This document shows positions 1 through 8,770 of a DNA stretch of 64,000 nt, piece after piece. The notes under the pieces are model-generated. The model did not search any database. It worked only from the letters and a program-made list of their open reading frames with translations, and was not told the DNA's origin. The stretch lies in the NCBI GenBank assembly GCA_965219925.1, contig OZ244795.1:1798001-1862000 (forward strand). The letters run 5' to 3'. The DNA is from Bin87 sp965219925 (lineage in GTDB: Bacteria > Chloroflexota > Dehalococcoidia > Lucifugimonadales > UBA3495). The translations under genes were made by a program, and so were the position numbers. Within the stretch, counting starts at the first letter, position 1; every line of letters begins with the position of its first letter.

Positions 1-564
1 CACCTGCGGGCGAGTTTTGGCCATGCGATTCAACGAGGACATATACAGTTTCAGGTTGCGAACACTGGATGACGAGTTGCCCAGCAGGTTATCGCCGCTG
101 AACAGCACACGGTCGGGCCGCAAGAAGTAGCAGACGTGATCTTCCTCGTGGCCCGGCGTAAACAGTGGCCTGAGGGTGGCGCCGCCGCCGCCAGTGGCAA
201 TAACTTCGGGAGCCCTGAGGGCAACCACCGAATCCCCGCCCAGGATGTGCTGCAACCTGGGCGCCAACTTGGGGTGGCAGCGTACCGGGCAATCGAACAG
301 CTCCTGCAGCCGGTCGAGGCCGCCGATATGGTCGCCGTGGCCGTGGGTAATCAGGATGGCGTCGATGACGGGGCGGCCCAACTCGTCCCAGTAGGCCGCG
401 ATTTGATGCCTCCAGGCACGGTAGGGTTCGCCCGAATCGATCATCACCATGTGGCCGGCCGGGTCGCCGACGAAGTAAATCTGGGTGCCGCCCGGGTGCA
501 TTGCGCCGTAAGCGTTGGGGTCTTCCTGGATATGCGTGCTGTACACATGATCGGTAATCTGCAT
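1..564 (-). CDS. MBL-fold metallo-hydrolase, C-terminus outside the window
   Basis: Reading the minus strand from ATG at 564 gives 188 codons with no stop before the edge. The protein has the metallo-beta-lactamase signature THGHGDHIGG (the HxHxDH metal ligands) and a later TPGHEEDHV stretch carrying the next histidine, as in LACTB2/glyoxalase-II-like hydrolases. A two-zinc hydrolase is expected; the substrate cannot be told. The start follows a GGTGAG Shine-Dalgarno that overlaps the trxB stop region, with only 8 bp between the genes, so it is probably co-transcribed with and translationally coupled to trxB. Seen: motif and coupling. Inferred: hydrolase activity. Confidence 0.85.
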   Translation of the reverse strand, partial: MQITDHVYSTHIQEDPNAYGAMHPGGTQIYFVGDPAGHMVMIDSGEPYRAWRHQIAAYWDELGRPVIDAILITHGHGDHIGGLDRLQELFDCPVRCHPKLAPRLQHILGGDSVVALRAPEVIATGGGGATLRPLFTPGHEEDHVCYFLRPDRVLFSGDNLLGNSSSSVRNLKLYMSSLNRMAKTRPQV

Positions 565-572
565 GATGAGAC

Positions 573-1499
573 TCACCACTGCCTGGAGTTGATGTAGCGG
601 AATGCCGCGATGGCAGCGGTTGCGCCGTCGCCGGCCGATGCTACCAGTTGGGACGCTGATTGCTGGCGGATATCACCGGCGGCGAAAAGACCCGGTTGGG
701 GGGTATCCATGGTTAGGCCGACTGGTATGTGGCCCGAGTTGTCCAGCGGAACCAAGTTGGCGATGGGCGCCGAGTTGGGATTCAAACCGACGTACACGAA
801 CAGGCCATGCACCGGCTCCACTGTCTCGCCGTCGGCGGCACGTACCCGAATGCCGGTTACCGCGTCTTCGCCCAGCACCTCGACGATTTCGGTGTTGTAT
901 CGCACCTCGATCTTGCCGGAGGCAGCGATGCGTTCCTGCAAAACGCTCTGGGAGTCCAGCGCGTCGCCGCGGTGAAACAGGATGACGCGGTCGGCGTAGT
1001 CGGTGAGGGTGAGGGCTTCGTCGGCCGCGGAGTCGCCGCCGCCCACGACCGCGACGGTTTGCCCCATGTACATGGGGCCATCGCAGGTGGCGCAGTGAGA
1101 AACGCCGCGTCCGTTGAATTCTTCCTCGCCGGGGATGCCCAGGGTGCGCAAGGAGGAGCCGGCGGCCATGATGACCGCCTTGGCGCGATACGCGCTGCCT
1201 CCGTCGCCAACCACCTGCAGGTAGTCACCGTCGGCGTTCACGTCGGTAACCGTATCCATCAGGATTTCCACGCCGGCGTCCATGGCCTGTTCCTGGGTTG
1301 ACGGGCCGAGTTCATAGCCGGCGATGCCCTGGGGGAAGCCGGGGAAATTCTCGATGCGTTCCAGGTTGATAATCTGAGCGCCGGCCATCATTTCCTCAAC
1401 GATGGCGGTGCTGAGGCCGTGGCGGGCTGAGTAGATGCCGGCGGTGAGACCGGCCATGCCGCCGCCGATGATAATCACGTCGTAGTTCTGTTCAGGCAC
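573..1499 (-). CDS. trxB: Thioredoxin reductase
   Basis: A 308-residue flavoprotein with the N-terminal FAD motif GGGMAGLTAG (about residues 12-21), the redox-active disulfide motif CATC (about 136-139), a second dinucleotide-binding motif GGGDSA for NADPH, and a C-terminal FAD-binding segment around AAGDIR. Length and domain order match bacterial low-molecular-weight thioredoxin reductases, which pass electrons from NADPH to thioredoxin in the cytoplasm. It is the first gene of a likely two-gene unit with the MBL hydrolase. No thioredoxin gene is visible nearby. A thioredoxin-reductase-like protein with another partner is possible, but the CATC motif makes trxB the best call. Confidence 0.93.
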   Translation of the reverse strand: MPEQNYDVIIIGGGMAGLTAGIYSARHGLSTAIVEEMMAGAQIINLERIENFPGFPQGIAGYELGPSTQEQAMDAGVEILMDTVTDVNADGDYLQVVGDGGSAYRAKAVIMAAGSSLRTLGIPGEEEFNGRGVSHCATCDGPMYMGQTVAVVGGGDSAADEALTLTDYADRVILFHRGDALDSQSVLQERIAASGKIEVRYNTEIVEVLGEDAVTGIRVRAADGETVEPVHGLFVYVGLNPNSAPIANLVPLDNSGHIPVGLTMDTPQPGLFAAGDIRQQSASQLVASAGDGATAAIAAFRYINSRQW

Positions 1500-1539
1500 T
1501 GGGAAACCTCTCTGGGGGTTGGTCAGGGCTGAGGATCGT

Positions 1540-2223
1540 TCAGGACTGGGGATCGTTCATGTAATCGAAGATTCGCTCGCGAACGGCAAACCGGAACCCG
1601 GGCAGGACATCCTGGTCACCGTCAACAAATTCAGGATCGCGCAATATCTCTGGATTACGACCGGGACGGAAGATGGATACGGTGCGGGTAGCGGCGTCGA
1701 TCAACCAGGCCAGGCGCGTACCATGATCGACGAACAGATTGATCTTGTCGATTAGCTCGGCTTCGCTGTTGGAAGGCGATTTAATCTCGGCAATGAAATC
1801 GGGGGCGAACTGCGCGACCGGACGGTTTATCGCCAGCATCAATTCTTCCTGCCGTTCCGAAGCCACCCAGGTAGCATCCGGCCCGCGCCTTGAACCATCG
1901 GGCAATCCGAAACGACCGGTGGGTCCGCCGACGAAGCCGCCGTATTCCCTGGCCCAAATGGTCAGGTCGGTCGATAACTGGGTTTCGTGGTAAAAACCAG
2001 GGTTTCCGGTGGGTGCCATAATCAGCAAACGTCCGGTGTTGGAAATTTCGTAGGTCTGGCCCTCGTCGGAGTTGCGCTCAGAGAATTCGACGAACCAGTT
2101 GTCCAGGTCCGGGTCGGCCAGCGACTTGCCGAATTCGGCAAGGGGGATGGTCACAGTCAACGACCTGGGCTCCTGCGGATGGGATGGCACGGGCTGATTC
2201 TGACGCGTGCTGGTGGTGGTCAT
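1540..2223 (-). CDS. Uma2 family (DUF820) restriction-endonuclease-fold protein
   Basis: 227 residues. The pattern matches Uma2 proteins: a segment ending NTGRLLIMAPTGNPG, then GRFGLPDGSRRGPDATWV with the conserved Pro-Asp, then PDFIAEIKSPSN as the acidic-x-Lys part of a PD-(D/E)XK core, then a C-terminal LIDAATRTVSIFRPG strand. Uma2 proteins are abundant in Chloroflexota and cyanobacteria and their biological role is unsettled. It lies alone between trxB and a methyltransferase. The ATG at 2223 was chosen as the first in frame. Nuclease function is inferred from the fold only. Confidence 0.85.
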   Translation of the reverse strand: MTTTSTRQNQPVPSHPQEPRSLTVTIPLAEFGKSLADPDLDNWFVEFSERNSDEGQTYEISNTGRLLIMAPTGNPGFYHETQLSTDLTIWAREYGGFVGGPTGRFGLPDGSRRGPDATWVASERQEELMLAINRPVAQFAPDFIAEIKSPSNSEAELIDKINLFVDHGTRLAWLIDAATRTVSIFRPGRNPEILRDPEFVDGDQDVLPGFRFAVRERIFDYMNDPQS

Positions 2224-2336
2224 GGTGTGCCTCGAAACATGGGGACTGCCAATGGACGGTGACGCGCCGGCGCACCTGCTGATTGTACCATCGCTCGCTG
2301 AGCGATACGGGTGGAACTCCCGAGCCCGTCGGTGGG

Positions 2337-3164
2337 TTAGCGGGTCACCGCCGGCGTGGGTAGCAACGCATCGCGCACGGCCAGCGCATCGGGGATGGCG
2401 GGGGACAGTGTGTCGTTGGCGTTATCCGGAGCCCCAGCCAATTCGGCCATTTCGGCCACTCGCTGACGGGCGTATTGACAGTATTGATCGGAGATTTCCA
2501 GGCCGATGAAATCCCGCCCTTCCATGCGGGCCGCGACTCCGGTGGTGCCGCTGCCCATGAATGGGTCCAGCACGACGCGAGCGGTGGTGGCGGCGATGGC
2601 GCGTCGGGCCAGATCAATAGGGAAAGAAGCAGGATGGGGATTGTTCCGGTCTTGCCGGATGCGCCAGACATCTCCGACGCCGCCGGCCTTGGGAGCCAGG
2701 CGGAATTTAGGATGCGCGATGAGGTATATGACCTCGTAGGTAGGCAGGAAGTAGCCGGGATTATGGTTGAATCCGCCGGAGCGTTGCCAAATGATGACTT
2801 GCCGAACCGGGAACCCGTCCATGATATCGGCCCGGTCCTGGAGCAGGCCGCGTTGTACGCGCCATTTGTGGTTGTAGAAGATCGCTCCGTGGGGCCCCAG
2901 CACGCGCAGCATGGCGCGCAGGCATTCGCGCTGCCATTCCACGTAGTCTTGGTGGGGCATGCAGTCACCGTGGTCGGCGTAGCCCTGCATCAGGGCGGAA
3001 CGCGACCACTTGCCGCCGTTGCCGTTCTTCATGCCGTTGCCGGTGCTGTTCAGGAGGTTGTAAGGCGGCGAAGTTACTACCAGGTCCACCGAGCCGGCCG
3101 GCATCTGGGACATCAGTTGCAGACAGTCCCCCTGGTGGGTTTGGTTTAGCCAGCCGTGCATCAC
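2337..3164 (-). CDS. Site-specific DNA methyltransferase, TSPPY type
   Basis: 275 residues. The catalytic motif IV TSPPYN is near the N-terminus (about residue 31) and the SAM-binding motif DPFMGSGTTGVAA is in the C-terminal part, the order of beta-class N4-cytosine/N6-adenine methyltransferases. A TSPPY motif is most often N4-cytosine. The central region (VIIWQRSGGFNHNPGYF, YEVIYLIAHP) is typical of this family. No restriction enzyme faces it directly, so it may be an orphan. It lies beside the R-M island on the right and reads away from it. Confidence 0.88.
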   Translation of the reverse strand: MMHGWLNQTHQGDCLQLMSQMPAGSVDLVVTSPPYNLLNSTGNGMKNGNGGKWSRSALMQGYADHGDCMPHQDYVEWQRECLRAMLRVLGPHGAIFYNHKWRVQRGLLQDRADIMDGFPVRQVIIWQRSGGFNHNPGYFLPTYEVIYLIAHPKFRLAPKAGGVGDVWRIRQDRNNPHPASFPIDLARRAIAATTARVVLDPFMGSGTTGVAARMEGRDFIGLEISDQYCQYARQRVAEMAELAGAPDNANDTLSPAIPDALAVRDALLPTPAVTR

Positions 3165-3298
3165 TTGGTGGAATTTCTAAAAAAGGTAAGTAAACTGCTC
3201 CTATTGAACCCCAACCGGCGCACGGAGCGCATAGCGATGGGCCTGCAACTTTTGATGGGATGGGGCGGGGTGGGCCGCGTCTCCTAAAACATTAGAGT

Positions 3299-3515
3299 CG
3301 CGCCAATGGGCCGTACCTGGGTTGCCGGCGCTTTGCTACAATGCGGAGATATGATCGAACTCCGTCCCTACCAGCAAGACCTGCTGCAACAGGTTCAGCA
3401 CGCGCTGGCCGCCGACCCCAAAGCGCGCGTAATGATGCAACTACCCGCCGGCGGCGGCAAAACCGTCATCGCCGGGGCGCTGCTGGAAAGCTGATTGCAA
3501 GATGGGCGCAAGTGT
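3299..3515 (+). repeat. Direct repeat: upstream region and 5' end of the helicase gene, copy 1
   Basis: About 215 bp nearly identical to 6127-6341, including about 50 bp upstream of the helicase ATG and the first 45 or so codons. The copies differ by scattered substitutions and a few missing bases near 3495. Together the two copies bracket the R-M genes at 3.6-5.8 kb. Confidence 0.9.
3351..3494 (+). pseudogene. Truncated helicase N-terminus (copy 1)
   Basis: Starts MIELRPYQQDLLQQ like the intact helicase at 6178, reaches a Walker-A region (GGGKTVIAGALL), and stops at 3494 after 47 codons where the intact copy reads on. It has no helicase core and cannot be functional alone. The local change of GSGKT to GGGKT and the stop show that it has drifted from the intact copy. 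Confidence 0.85.
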
Positions 3516-3628
3516 GTCCATCTGTATAGACGCGCAGGACGCATTGACTGACAGCAAGGTGTTGACCGGACTATTGTCCTTTGCTAGTTTCTCATTGCGA
3601 GCATTTTGCACCGACGTTCGGAGAAATC

Positions 3629-4320
3629 ATGCAGCAGCAGAATATAGAGCAACGGTTCCTGGCGGCAATGCAGGAATCGTACCGGATGGTAAAGTTGCAC
3701 GGTACGCGCTCAAATCGAAAAACCAGAGTGCTGCACGGCTGGGTTCAGGACGAAATGCGCCAGGGACTCAGAGAAGACGCTTACACCTCACGGGGCAATC
3801 TCCGACCAGTACGCACGAAGGCAACGTTGGCGGTATGTATTATGGTAAAGACGTCGATGTCCTGGTGGCCAGGGACGAACAGGAACTTGGCGTAATAAGC
3901 ATTAAATTCGTCATTTCCAACTACTGGCAAAACTCCATCAATTACCTGGAACAGCAGATTGGCGAGACAGCGAACCTTCGCCGGCGCAACATCGTTTACG
4001 GCAACCTGTTTTGTGTTACCAACCCTATACCGTATAAAAACCGATCTGGAGAGATTACCCGCCGGGAAGCAATCCGTGACCACGATATTCAACGCTATGC
4101 TCGCCTAAGGGCCGACCACGAGCATATCCACGCGCCTGACGAGATGGCTATTGGTATCGTTGACCTTGATACCGACGCGGATACTATCCCCCGCGTCGCT
4201 GACCCGTCGGCATTAGACATTAGTGAAGACAGCCGTGCGGAGTTAAGAAACGCGCTCAGCCTGAAGCTCTTTTTCGTTAGGATGGCTAGACGAATTGAAC
4301 TGCGTCACCTGTCGCCATGA
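3629..4320 (+). pseudogene. Probable type II restriction endonuclease, frameshifted
   Basis: The N-terminal part reads from ATG 3629 (after CGGAGA) as MQQQNIEQRFLAAMQES to about ...LREDAYTSRG. Sensible sequence then continues in the -1 frame (GGMYYGKDVDVLVAR, then GVISIKFVISNYWQNSINYLEQQIG) to the stop at 4320. The change lies near 3795-3815. The D-x-D...GVISIK pattern resembles a PD-(D/E)XK core. The stop overlaps the methyltransferase start (ATGA), the usual coupling of an R-M pair. I see no slippery run, so mutation or sequence error is likelier than programmed shifting. No specificity can be assigned. Confidence 0.6.
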
Positions 4321-5831
4321 GCGCATCGATGCGAAAACGGCACGGTGTGGTTTATACCCCAGCTCCGATTGTCGAATTAATCCTTAACAACGTTCTGCCG
4401 GAAGAACAGGACGAACTGGAGCGCGCCGTTATCTGTGACCCGGCCTGCGGCGATGGCGCGTTCCTGACCGCAACCGCAGGTCGGATTTTGGCTGGGTTAG
4501 ACCGAGCGGACGCCCTGGCTGCGTTGCGCCGAATGACCGGCTATGATATTGACCTTGAGGCCATCACCCGGTGCCGGTCTCAGCTGGATGCGGTGTTGAA
4601 TGAGTGGTATCCAGGTGAGCGGATTGACTGGAACTTGCATCGGCGCAACGCGTTTGACCGGGATGCGTTCGCGGGAGATTACGGGCGATTCACCCACATA
4701 GTGGGCAACCCGCCTTACGTTAGAGTGCAACACCTGGAGCAGTCGGGGCGTAACCGGATTGCCGGGCAGTGGAGCGTGATACGAGGCGCCATCGACTTGT
4801 ACTTGGTGTTTTACGAGTTGGGGCTGGATCTCCTGCACAACGGCGGCGTCCTGGGTTACATTACACCCTCCAGTTGGTTGCGTTCCGATTCCGGTTCTGC
4901 GCTGCGGCGTTTGCTGGTGATGACCCATAACGTCAAAAAGATAATAGATTTTGCTGACCATCAAGTATTCGATGATGTAACTACTTACACGTCAATAACG
5001 ATAATTCAGAAAGGCGGTATGTCAGCATCCATACCTGTCGATAAGTACAACGGCGCCGCCTTTGATGACGCCGGAACGATAGCGATTGATTGGGCCAGCC
5101 CGTCCCGACCCTGGGTAATGTCAACCGGCGCCGAGCGAGAGCGGATGCAGGAACTTATCCAGCGCGGCCCGCGTTTATCAGAAATTGCCGATATTCACGT
5201 AGGTATCCAAACCCTCGCCGATGACGTGTTCATCCTGCCAGTGGCGCAAGGGGCACACATTGAGGATGGCTGCGAGCATCACTTCCCCTGCAACGTCGGT
5301 GGTGAAATGGCGCTGCTGGAAGGCTGGATTTTGCGGAATGTAGTCAAAGCGTCGGTTATGAAAGGAGGCCAGGACCCAGTTAGCCGTGTAGTGGTATTCC
5401 CTTACGATGACAAAGGCAAACTTCTGCCCGAACGGGTAATCGCAGAACAAGCGCCGTCAGTCTACGAGTGGTTATCGTTCAACATGGAGCGGTTGCTGAA
5501 TCGAGACAAAGGCAAATTTGACCCGGCGCGCTGGTATGGCTTTGGCCGGCACGTATCAATCAAGTCTGGCTTTGGCGATAAGATTTTGACTTCCGGCATG
5601 AACCGCGCACCCAATTTCCAACGCTGCCCCAGCCCCGACGCAACCTTCTATTCAGGGTATTGCATCAAACCTAAACATGGCATTGATTTGACCCGCCTGC
5701 TGGACGCGCTGAATTCGGACGATATGGACTTCTTCATCCGCCAAACCAGCCGGCCCTATCAGGGTGGTTGGATGTCCTACGCCAAGTCGTTCATCAAGGA
5801 TTTTCCGGTCCCGGCCAGCGTTTTGGGCTGA
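4317..5831 (+). CDS. Gamma-class N6-adenine DNA methyltransferase (M.TaqI/Eco57I-like)
   Basis: 504 residues. Motif I CDPACGDGAFL binds SAM (about residue 40) and motif IV NPPYVRVQHL (about residue 137) is the N6-adenine catalytic motif. The motif I-IV order and a long C-terminal target-recognition region fit the gamma class. The start overlaps the preceding restriction-enzyme reading frame by four bases. It should protect host DNA from the partner nuclease. Because that partner looks frameshifted, the methyltransferase may now act alone. Confidence 0.9.
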   Translation: MSASMRKRHGVVYTPAPIVELILNNVLPEEQDELERAVICDPACGDGAFLTATAGRILAGLDRADALAALRRMTGYDIDLEAITRCRSQLDAVLNEWYPGERIDWNLHRRNAFDRDAFAGDYGRFTHIVGNPPYVRVQHLEQSGRNRIAGQWSVIRGAIDLYLVFYELGLDLLHNGGVLGYITPSSWLRSDSGSALRRLLVMTHNVKKIIDFADHQVFDDVTTYTSITIIQKGGMSASIPVDKYNGAAFDDAGTIAIDWASPSRPWVMSTGAERERMQELIQRGPRLSEIADIHVGIQTLADDVFILPVAQGAHIEDGCEHHFPCNVGGEMALLEGWILRNVVKASVMKGGQDPVSRVVVFPYDDKGKLLPERVIAEQAPSVYEWLSFNMERLLNRDKGKFDPARWYGFGRHVSIKSGFGDKILTSGMNRAPNFQRCPSPDATFYSGYCIKPKHGIDLTRLLDALNSDDMDFFIRQTSRPYQGGWMSYAKSFIKDFPVPASVLG

Positions 5832-5837
5832 TTGCCG

Positions 5838-6109
5838 ACTATGAACTGCGACCGTCAACGGCTATTCTGCAACTCCGTCCCTACCAGCGTGTTCTGCTGC
5901 AGAATGACCAAATCGCGCTGCCCGACGATCCGCAAGCCCGCCCGTTGATGCGGCTCCCCACCGGCGGCGGCAAAACCATCACCGCAGGCACCCTGCTGGC
6001 CTACTGGCTGAGGGACGGATGCAAGGCAGCGAGTGCTGGAATGGTAGCGTTCCTTTTGGGTGGTTTAGTCAGTTCACAAACCACCAACCAAAATATCGAA
6101 ACCACTTGA
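5838..6109 (+). pseudogene. Second, diverged helicase N-terminal fragment
   Basis: Directly after the methyltransferase stop one frame reads ELRPSTAILQLRPYQRVLLQ ... RLPTGGGKTITAGTLLAYWL, clearly related to the N-terminus of the helicase at 6178 but much more diverged than copy 1. Helicase similarity ends near 6030 and the frame stops at 6109. It has a Walker A motif but no DEAH box or later motifs. Confidence 0.75.
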
Positions 6110-6126
6110 AACGGAACCCAGCCGTT

Positions 6127-6341
6127 GCGCCAACGGGCCGTACCTGAGTTGCCGGCGCTTTGCTACAATGCGGGGATATGATCGAACTCCGTCCCTACCA
6201 GCAAGACCTGCTGCAACAGGTTCAGCACGCGCTGGCCGCCGACCCCAAAGCGCACGCAATGATGCAGCTACCCACCGGCAGCGGCAAAACCGTCATCGCC
6301 GGGGCACTGCTGGCCGATTGGCTGCAAGATGGACGCAAAGC
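6127..6341 (+). repeat. Direct repeat: helicase 5' region, copy 2 (intact gene)
   Basis: The partner of 3299-3515. It holds the same upstream sequence and gene start and belongs to the intact helicase. Confidence 0.9.
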
Positions 6342-7578
6342 GGTATGGCTCACCCACCGCAAGGAACTTGCCGAGCAGACTCGCGGGATGCTTACCAACG
6401 CCGGCGTTTCCGCAATAACCAACGTGAACTGGACTCCCGGCGAAGACGCTCCGGCAATGGCCGGCGGCGCTGTCATCCTGATGGCCCAAACCGTAGGCCG
6501 CCGCAACGCCCGCCGGCAAGTCTGGAACCGCTACAACGCCGCTGACCTGCTGGTAATCGACGAGGCTCACCACGCCGCCGCCGACGGCTGGACGCGGGCA
6601 ATGCGCCAGTGGTCCGGCCCCATCGTCGGCATGACCGCCACCCCCTGGCGTCTGTCGGAAAAAGAGGGATTCGACCACCTCTTTGACGCGTTGGTATGCG
6701 GCCCGCAAACCGCCGACTTGCAATCCCTCGATTCGCTATGTGAGGCGCAGGTGTTCATACCGTCCCCGGAGCAGCGCATCAGCGGCGGCGCCGTTGACCG
6801 CACCGGCGACTACACTGAAGCCGGCATCGAACAGGCCAACCGGGACCGCCCGGACATAATGACCGCCGGCGCGCTGGCCTTCTGGCAAAAGCACGCCGCA
6901 GGGCGCCCCACTATCGCCTACGCCGTATCCGTGGACCACGCCCACAACCTGGCGGCAGTGTTCAACGATGCCGGCATATCGGCGGCGGTTCTCCTCGGCA
7001 ACACCAACCGGGAGGACCGGGACAAAGCAATCGCCGGTTTCCGCAATGGCAGCGTCAGGGTGCTGGTCAACGTAATCGTCGCCACCGAAGGGTTTGACCT
7101 GCCCGACGCATCCTGCATCATCATCGCCCGCCCTACTATGAGCCTGGCCCTGTACCTGCAGATGGTCGGGCGTGGACTGCGCCCCAAAGCCGATGGCGGC
7201 GACTGCCTGATTCTGGACCTGGCGGCCAACTCAACACGCTACGGCTTGCCAGAGGATTATCGCGAATGGACACTCAAGCCGCGCGGCACGCCGGGCACAC
7301 GCGAGGCGCCGGTGGTCTGGTGTCCGACGGAGTGGTGCGATGCCGCGTCGCCCGCCGCCAGCCATAATTGCCGAGTCTGCGGCTATGCCTTTGGCAAAGA
7401 CTGTAACCGGTGCGGCCGGTGGCGCGCCCACAAACGCTGGCAGTACGAAACCCATTGCGGCAACGCCCACCAACTGGTCTGCGACCTCTGCCACATCGAC
7501 GCCCACATCCAGGCCCACCTGCCGGTCTCCCCACCGCTGGATGCGCTGGTGACCAATATGACCTGGAGGACGATATGA
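6178..7578 (+). CDS. DEAD/DEAH-box (SF2) helicase with C-terminal zinc-binding tail
   Basis: 466 residues from ATG 6178 (MIELRPYQQDLLQQ). The Q-like motif precedes Walker A LPTGSGKT (31-38), then motif Ia LTHRKELAEQT, motif II DEAHHAA, motif III TATP, and motif VI VGRGLRP in the second RecA-like domain. The tail has several CxxC/CxxH pairs (CRVCGYAFGKDCNRCGRW, CGNAHQLVCDLCH) that look like zinc ribbons. Such proteins occur in phages and defence islands as DNA translocases. A start at 6160 is possible, but the duplicate copy supports 6178. The stop overlaps the next gene (ATGA), so the two are probably one unit. Confidence 0.9.
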   Translation: MIELRPYQQDLLQQVQHALAADPKAHAMMQLPTGSGKTVIAGALLADWLQDGRKAVWLTHRKELAEQTRGMLTNAGVSAITNVNWTPGEDAPAMAGGAVILMAQTVGRRNARRQVWNRYNAADLLVIDEAHHAAADGWTRAMRQWSGPIVGMTATPWRLSEKEGFDHLFDALVCGPQTADLQSLDSLCEAQVFIPSPEQRISGGAVDRTGDYTEAGIEQANRDRPDIMTAGALAFWQKHAAGRPTIAYAVSVDHAHNLAAVFNDAGISAAVLLGNTNREDRDKAIAGFRNGSVRVLVNVIVATEGFDLPDASCIIIARPTMSLALYLQMVGRGLRPKADGGDCLILDLAANSTRYGLPEDYREWTLKPRGTPGTREAPVVWCPTEWCDAASPAASHNCRVCGYAFGKDCNRCGRWRAHKRWQYETHCGNAHQLVCDLCHIDAHIQAHLPVSPPLDALVTNMTWRTI

Positions 7579-8309
7579 CGCTCCCCAGCGACGTTGAGAT
7601 TGACGACGACCTCGCCAACCGCCTGTCCGCCCTGCTGGCAGAACTGCTTGAATCGGAACGGCAGAGCATTGCCGGAGCTGATGATGTACGGCGCGAAGAA
7701 TTACGGGGGCTGATTGAGTGGCGGGAACTGTTACTTGGGGACGATGACGAATTGGTCCAGGAATTTGACGAGTATATTGCTACCCGACCGCAACGCCCAA
7801 ACCGAATTCGTGAACTGCAAATGTTTAGTGATTGGCGAAGCAACCTACATTCAGAATTAGCAGAGTGGCAAAACGAGCTTGGCGAACTGGAAAATCGGTC
7901 AGTTGACAAGCAAGCCATTTTCAGCAGCGCAAGCAACAAGGTGGCGTATTTACTGCGCCGCGCGGCGGAAAATGCGGAGTTGTTGCCGGACCGCTTTGGT
8001 ATAGATAATTGGCATGATACTCCTGCAACTTCTACACCGTCTCAGCCCAACTCCTATAAGCAAGCACAAATAGGCCAGAGGGGTACGGTAAAGGAATCTG
8101 CCATCTACTGGCTTGGTTATGTCGTAACAGATCGCAATGGGCAAACGGTAGGGCTTACCTACGATGAAGTCCTTGAGAGGGTTTTGAAGGACCATCCATC
8201 GGCGAACACTAGCAAGCACGGCATTGGGTTCTATGCTTCGCACATCAGGAGACGTAGCAAGAGTTATAAACACGGTACATTGCCGGACATCCGCCCGCGA
8301 TCCCGTTGA
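7575..8309 (+). CDS. Acidic hypothetical protein coupled to the helicase
   Basis: 244 residues from ATG 7575, preceded by CTGGAGGA and overlapping the helicase stop. The N-terminal two thirds is highly acidic and likely helical. The C-terminal part (GTVKESAIYWLGYVVTDRNG, then YDEVLERVLKDHPSANTSK) resembles a small wHTH-type region, but I do not recognise a family. Translational coupling suggests that it works with the helicase. Confidence 0.65.
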   Translation: MTLPSDVEIDDDLANRLSALLAELLESERQSIAGADDVRREELRGLIEWRELLLGDDDELVQEFDEYIATRPQRPNRIRELQMFSDWRSNLHSELAEWQNELGELENRSVDKQAIFSSASNKVAYLLRRAAENAELLPDRFGIDNWHDTPATSTPSQPNSYKQAQIGQRGTVKESAIYWLGYVVTDRNGQTVGLTYDEVLERVLKDHPSANTSKHGIGFYASHIRRRSKSYKHGTLPDIRPRSR

Positions 8310-8770
8310 TTGTGGCGACGAGATTGACATTATGGACATACCCAAAGCGGCTAGGACGGCGCATGCACTACAATCGGGTCGTATTCCCATCCCACTCAGC
8401 GAAGCAAGCAAGGAACCCCACTGATATGACTGACCAGCAAAGGTCGAGCTTGCCGCGCTGCCGCTCCCAAGCCTAATAGAGGCCCACAATGCTCAAAACC
8501 GTAAAAGCCCGTTTCGTAGATGGTATGCTGGCGCCGCCGGAGCAGAGGGCGGTGAGTGCGGGATAACCGTGGATCGCTGCTCACCAACAATCGTAGGCAT
8601 TTCCAGCGTTTGCCAGTCCGGCGCATGATTGCGGCTCAAGCCAACGAACGTTCGCGGCGTCAATACCAGGTCGTTGCGTCGCCCGGTGGACACGCCTACA
8701 ATGACGGCGGGAACCATTGCTTGCACTGACGAGATCGGCGCTGGGCCGAAAATAATCAGGAGGCTCGAAT
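8310..8770 (+). other. Spacer with an antitoxin relic
   Basis: No intact gene. It contains the short relic at 8489-8566 and, at its right end, AGGAGG serving the gene at 8771. Other open frames here are short and have no recognisable motif. Confidence 0.5.
8489..8566 (+). pseudogene. Relic of an AF2212-like (DUF104) antitoxin
   Basis: A 25-codon frame begins MLKTVKARFVDGMLAPPE and then stops. The pattern K[TA]ixArfxxGvlxPlE is the N-terminus of DUF104/AF2212-like small antitoxins, which are normally about 60-80 residues. Only the first strand pair remains and no toxin follows. Confidence 0.5.

Noticed and set aside
3629..4320. Programmed frameshift in the restriction enzyme
   Set aside because: No homopolymer or heptameric slippery site is present at the transition; mutation or error is simpler.
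8493..8726. 77-residue minus-strand frame in the 8.3-8.8 kb spacer
   Set aside because: No ribosome site and no family; part is the complement of the antitoxin relic.
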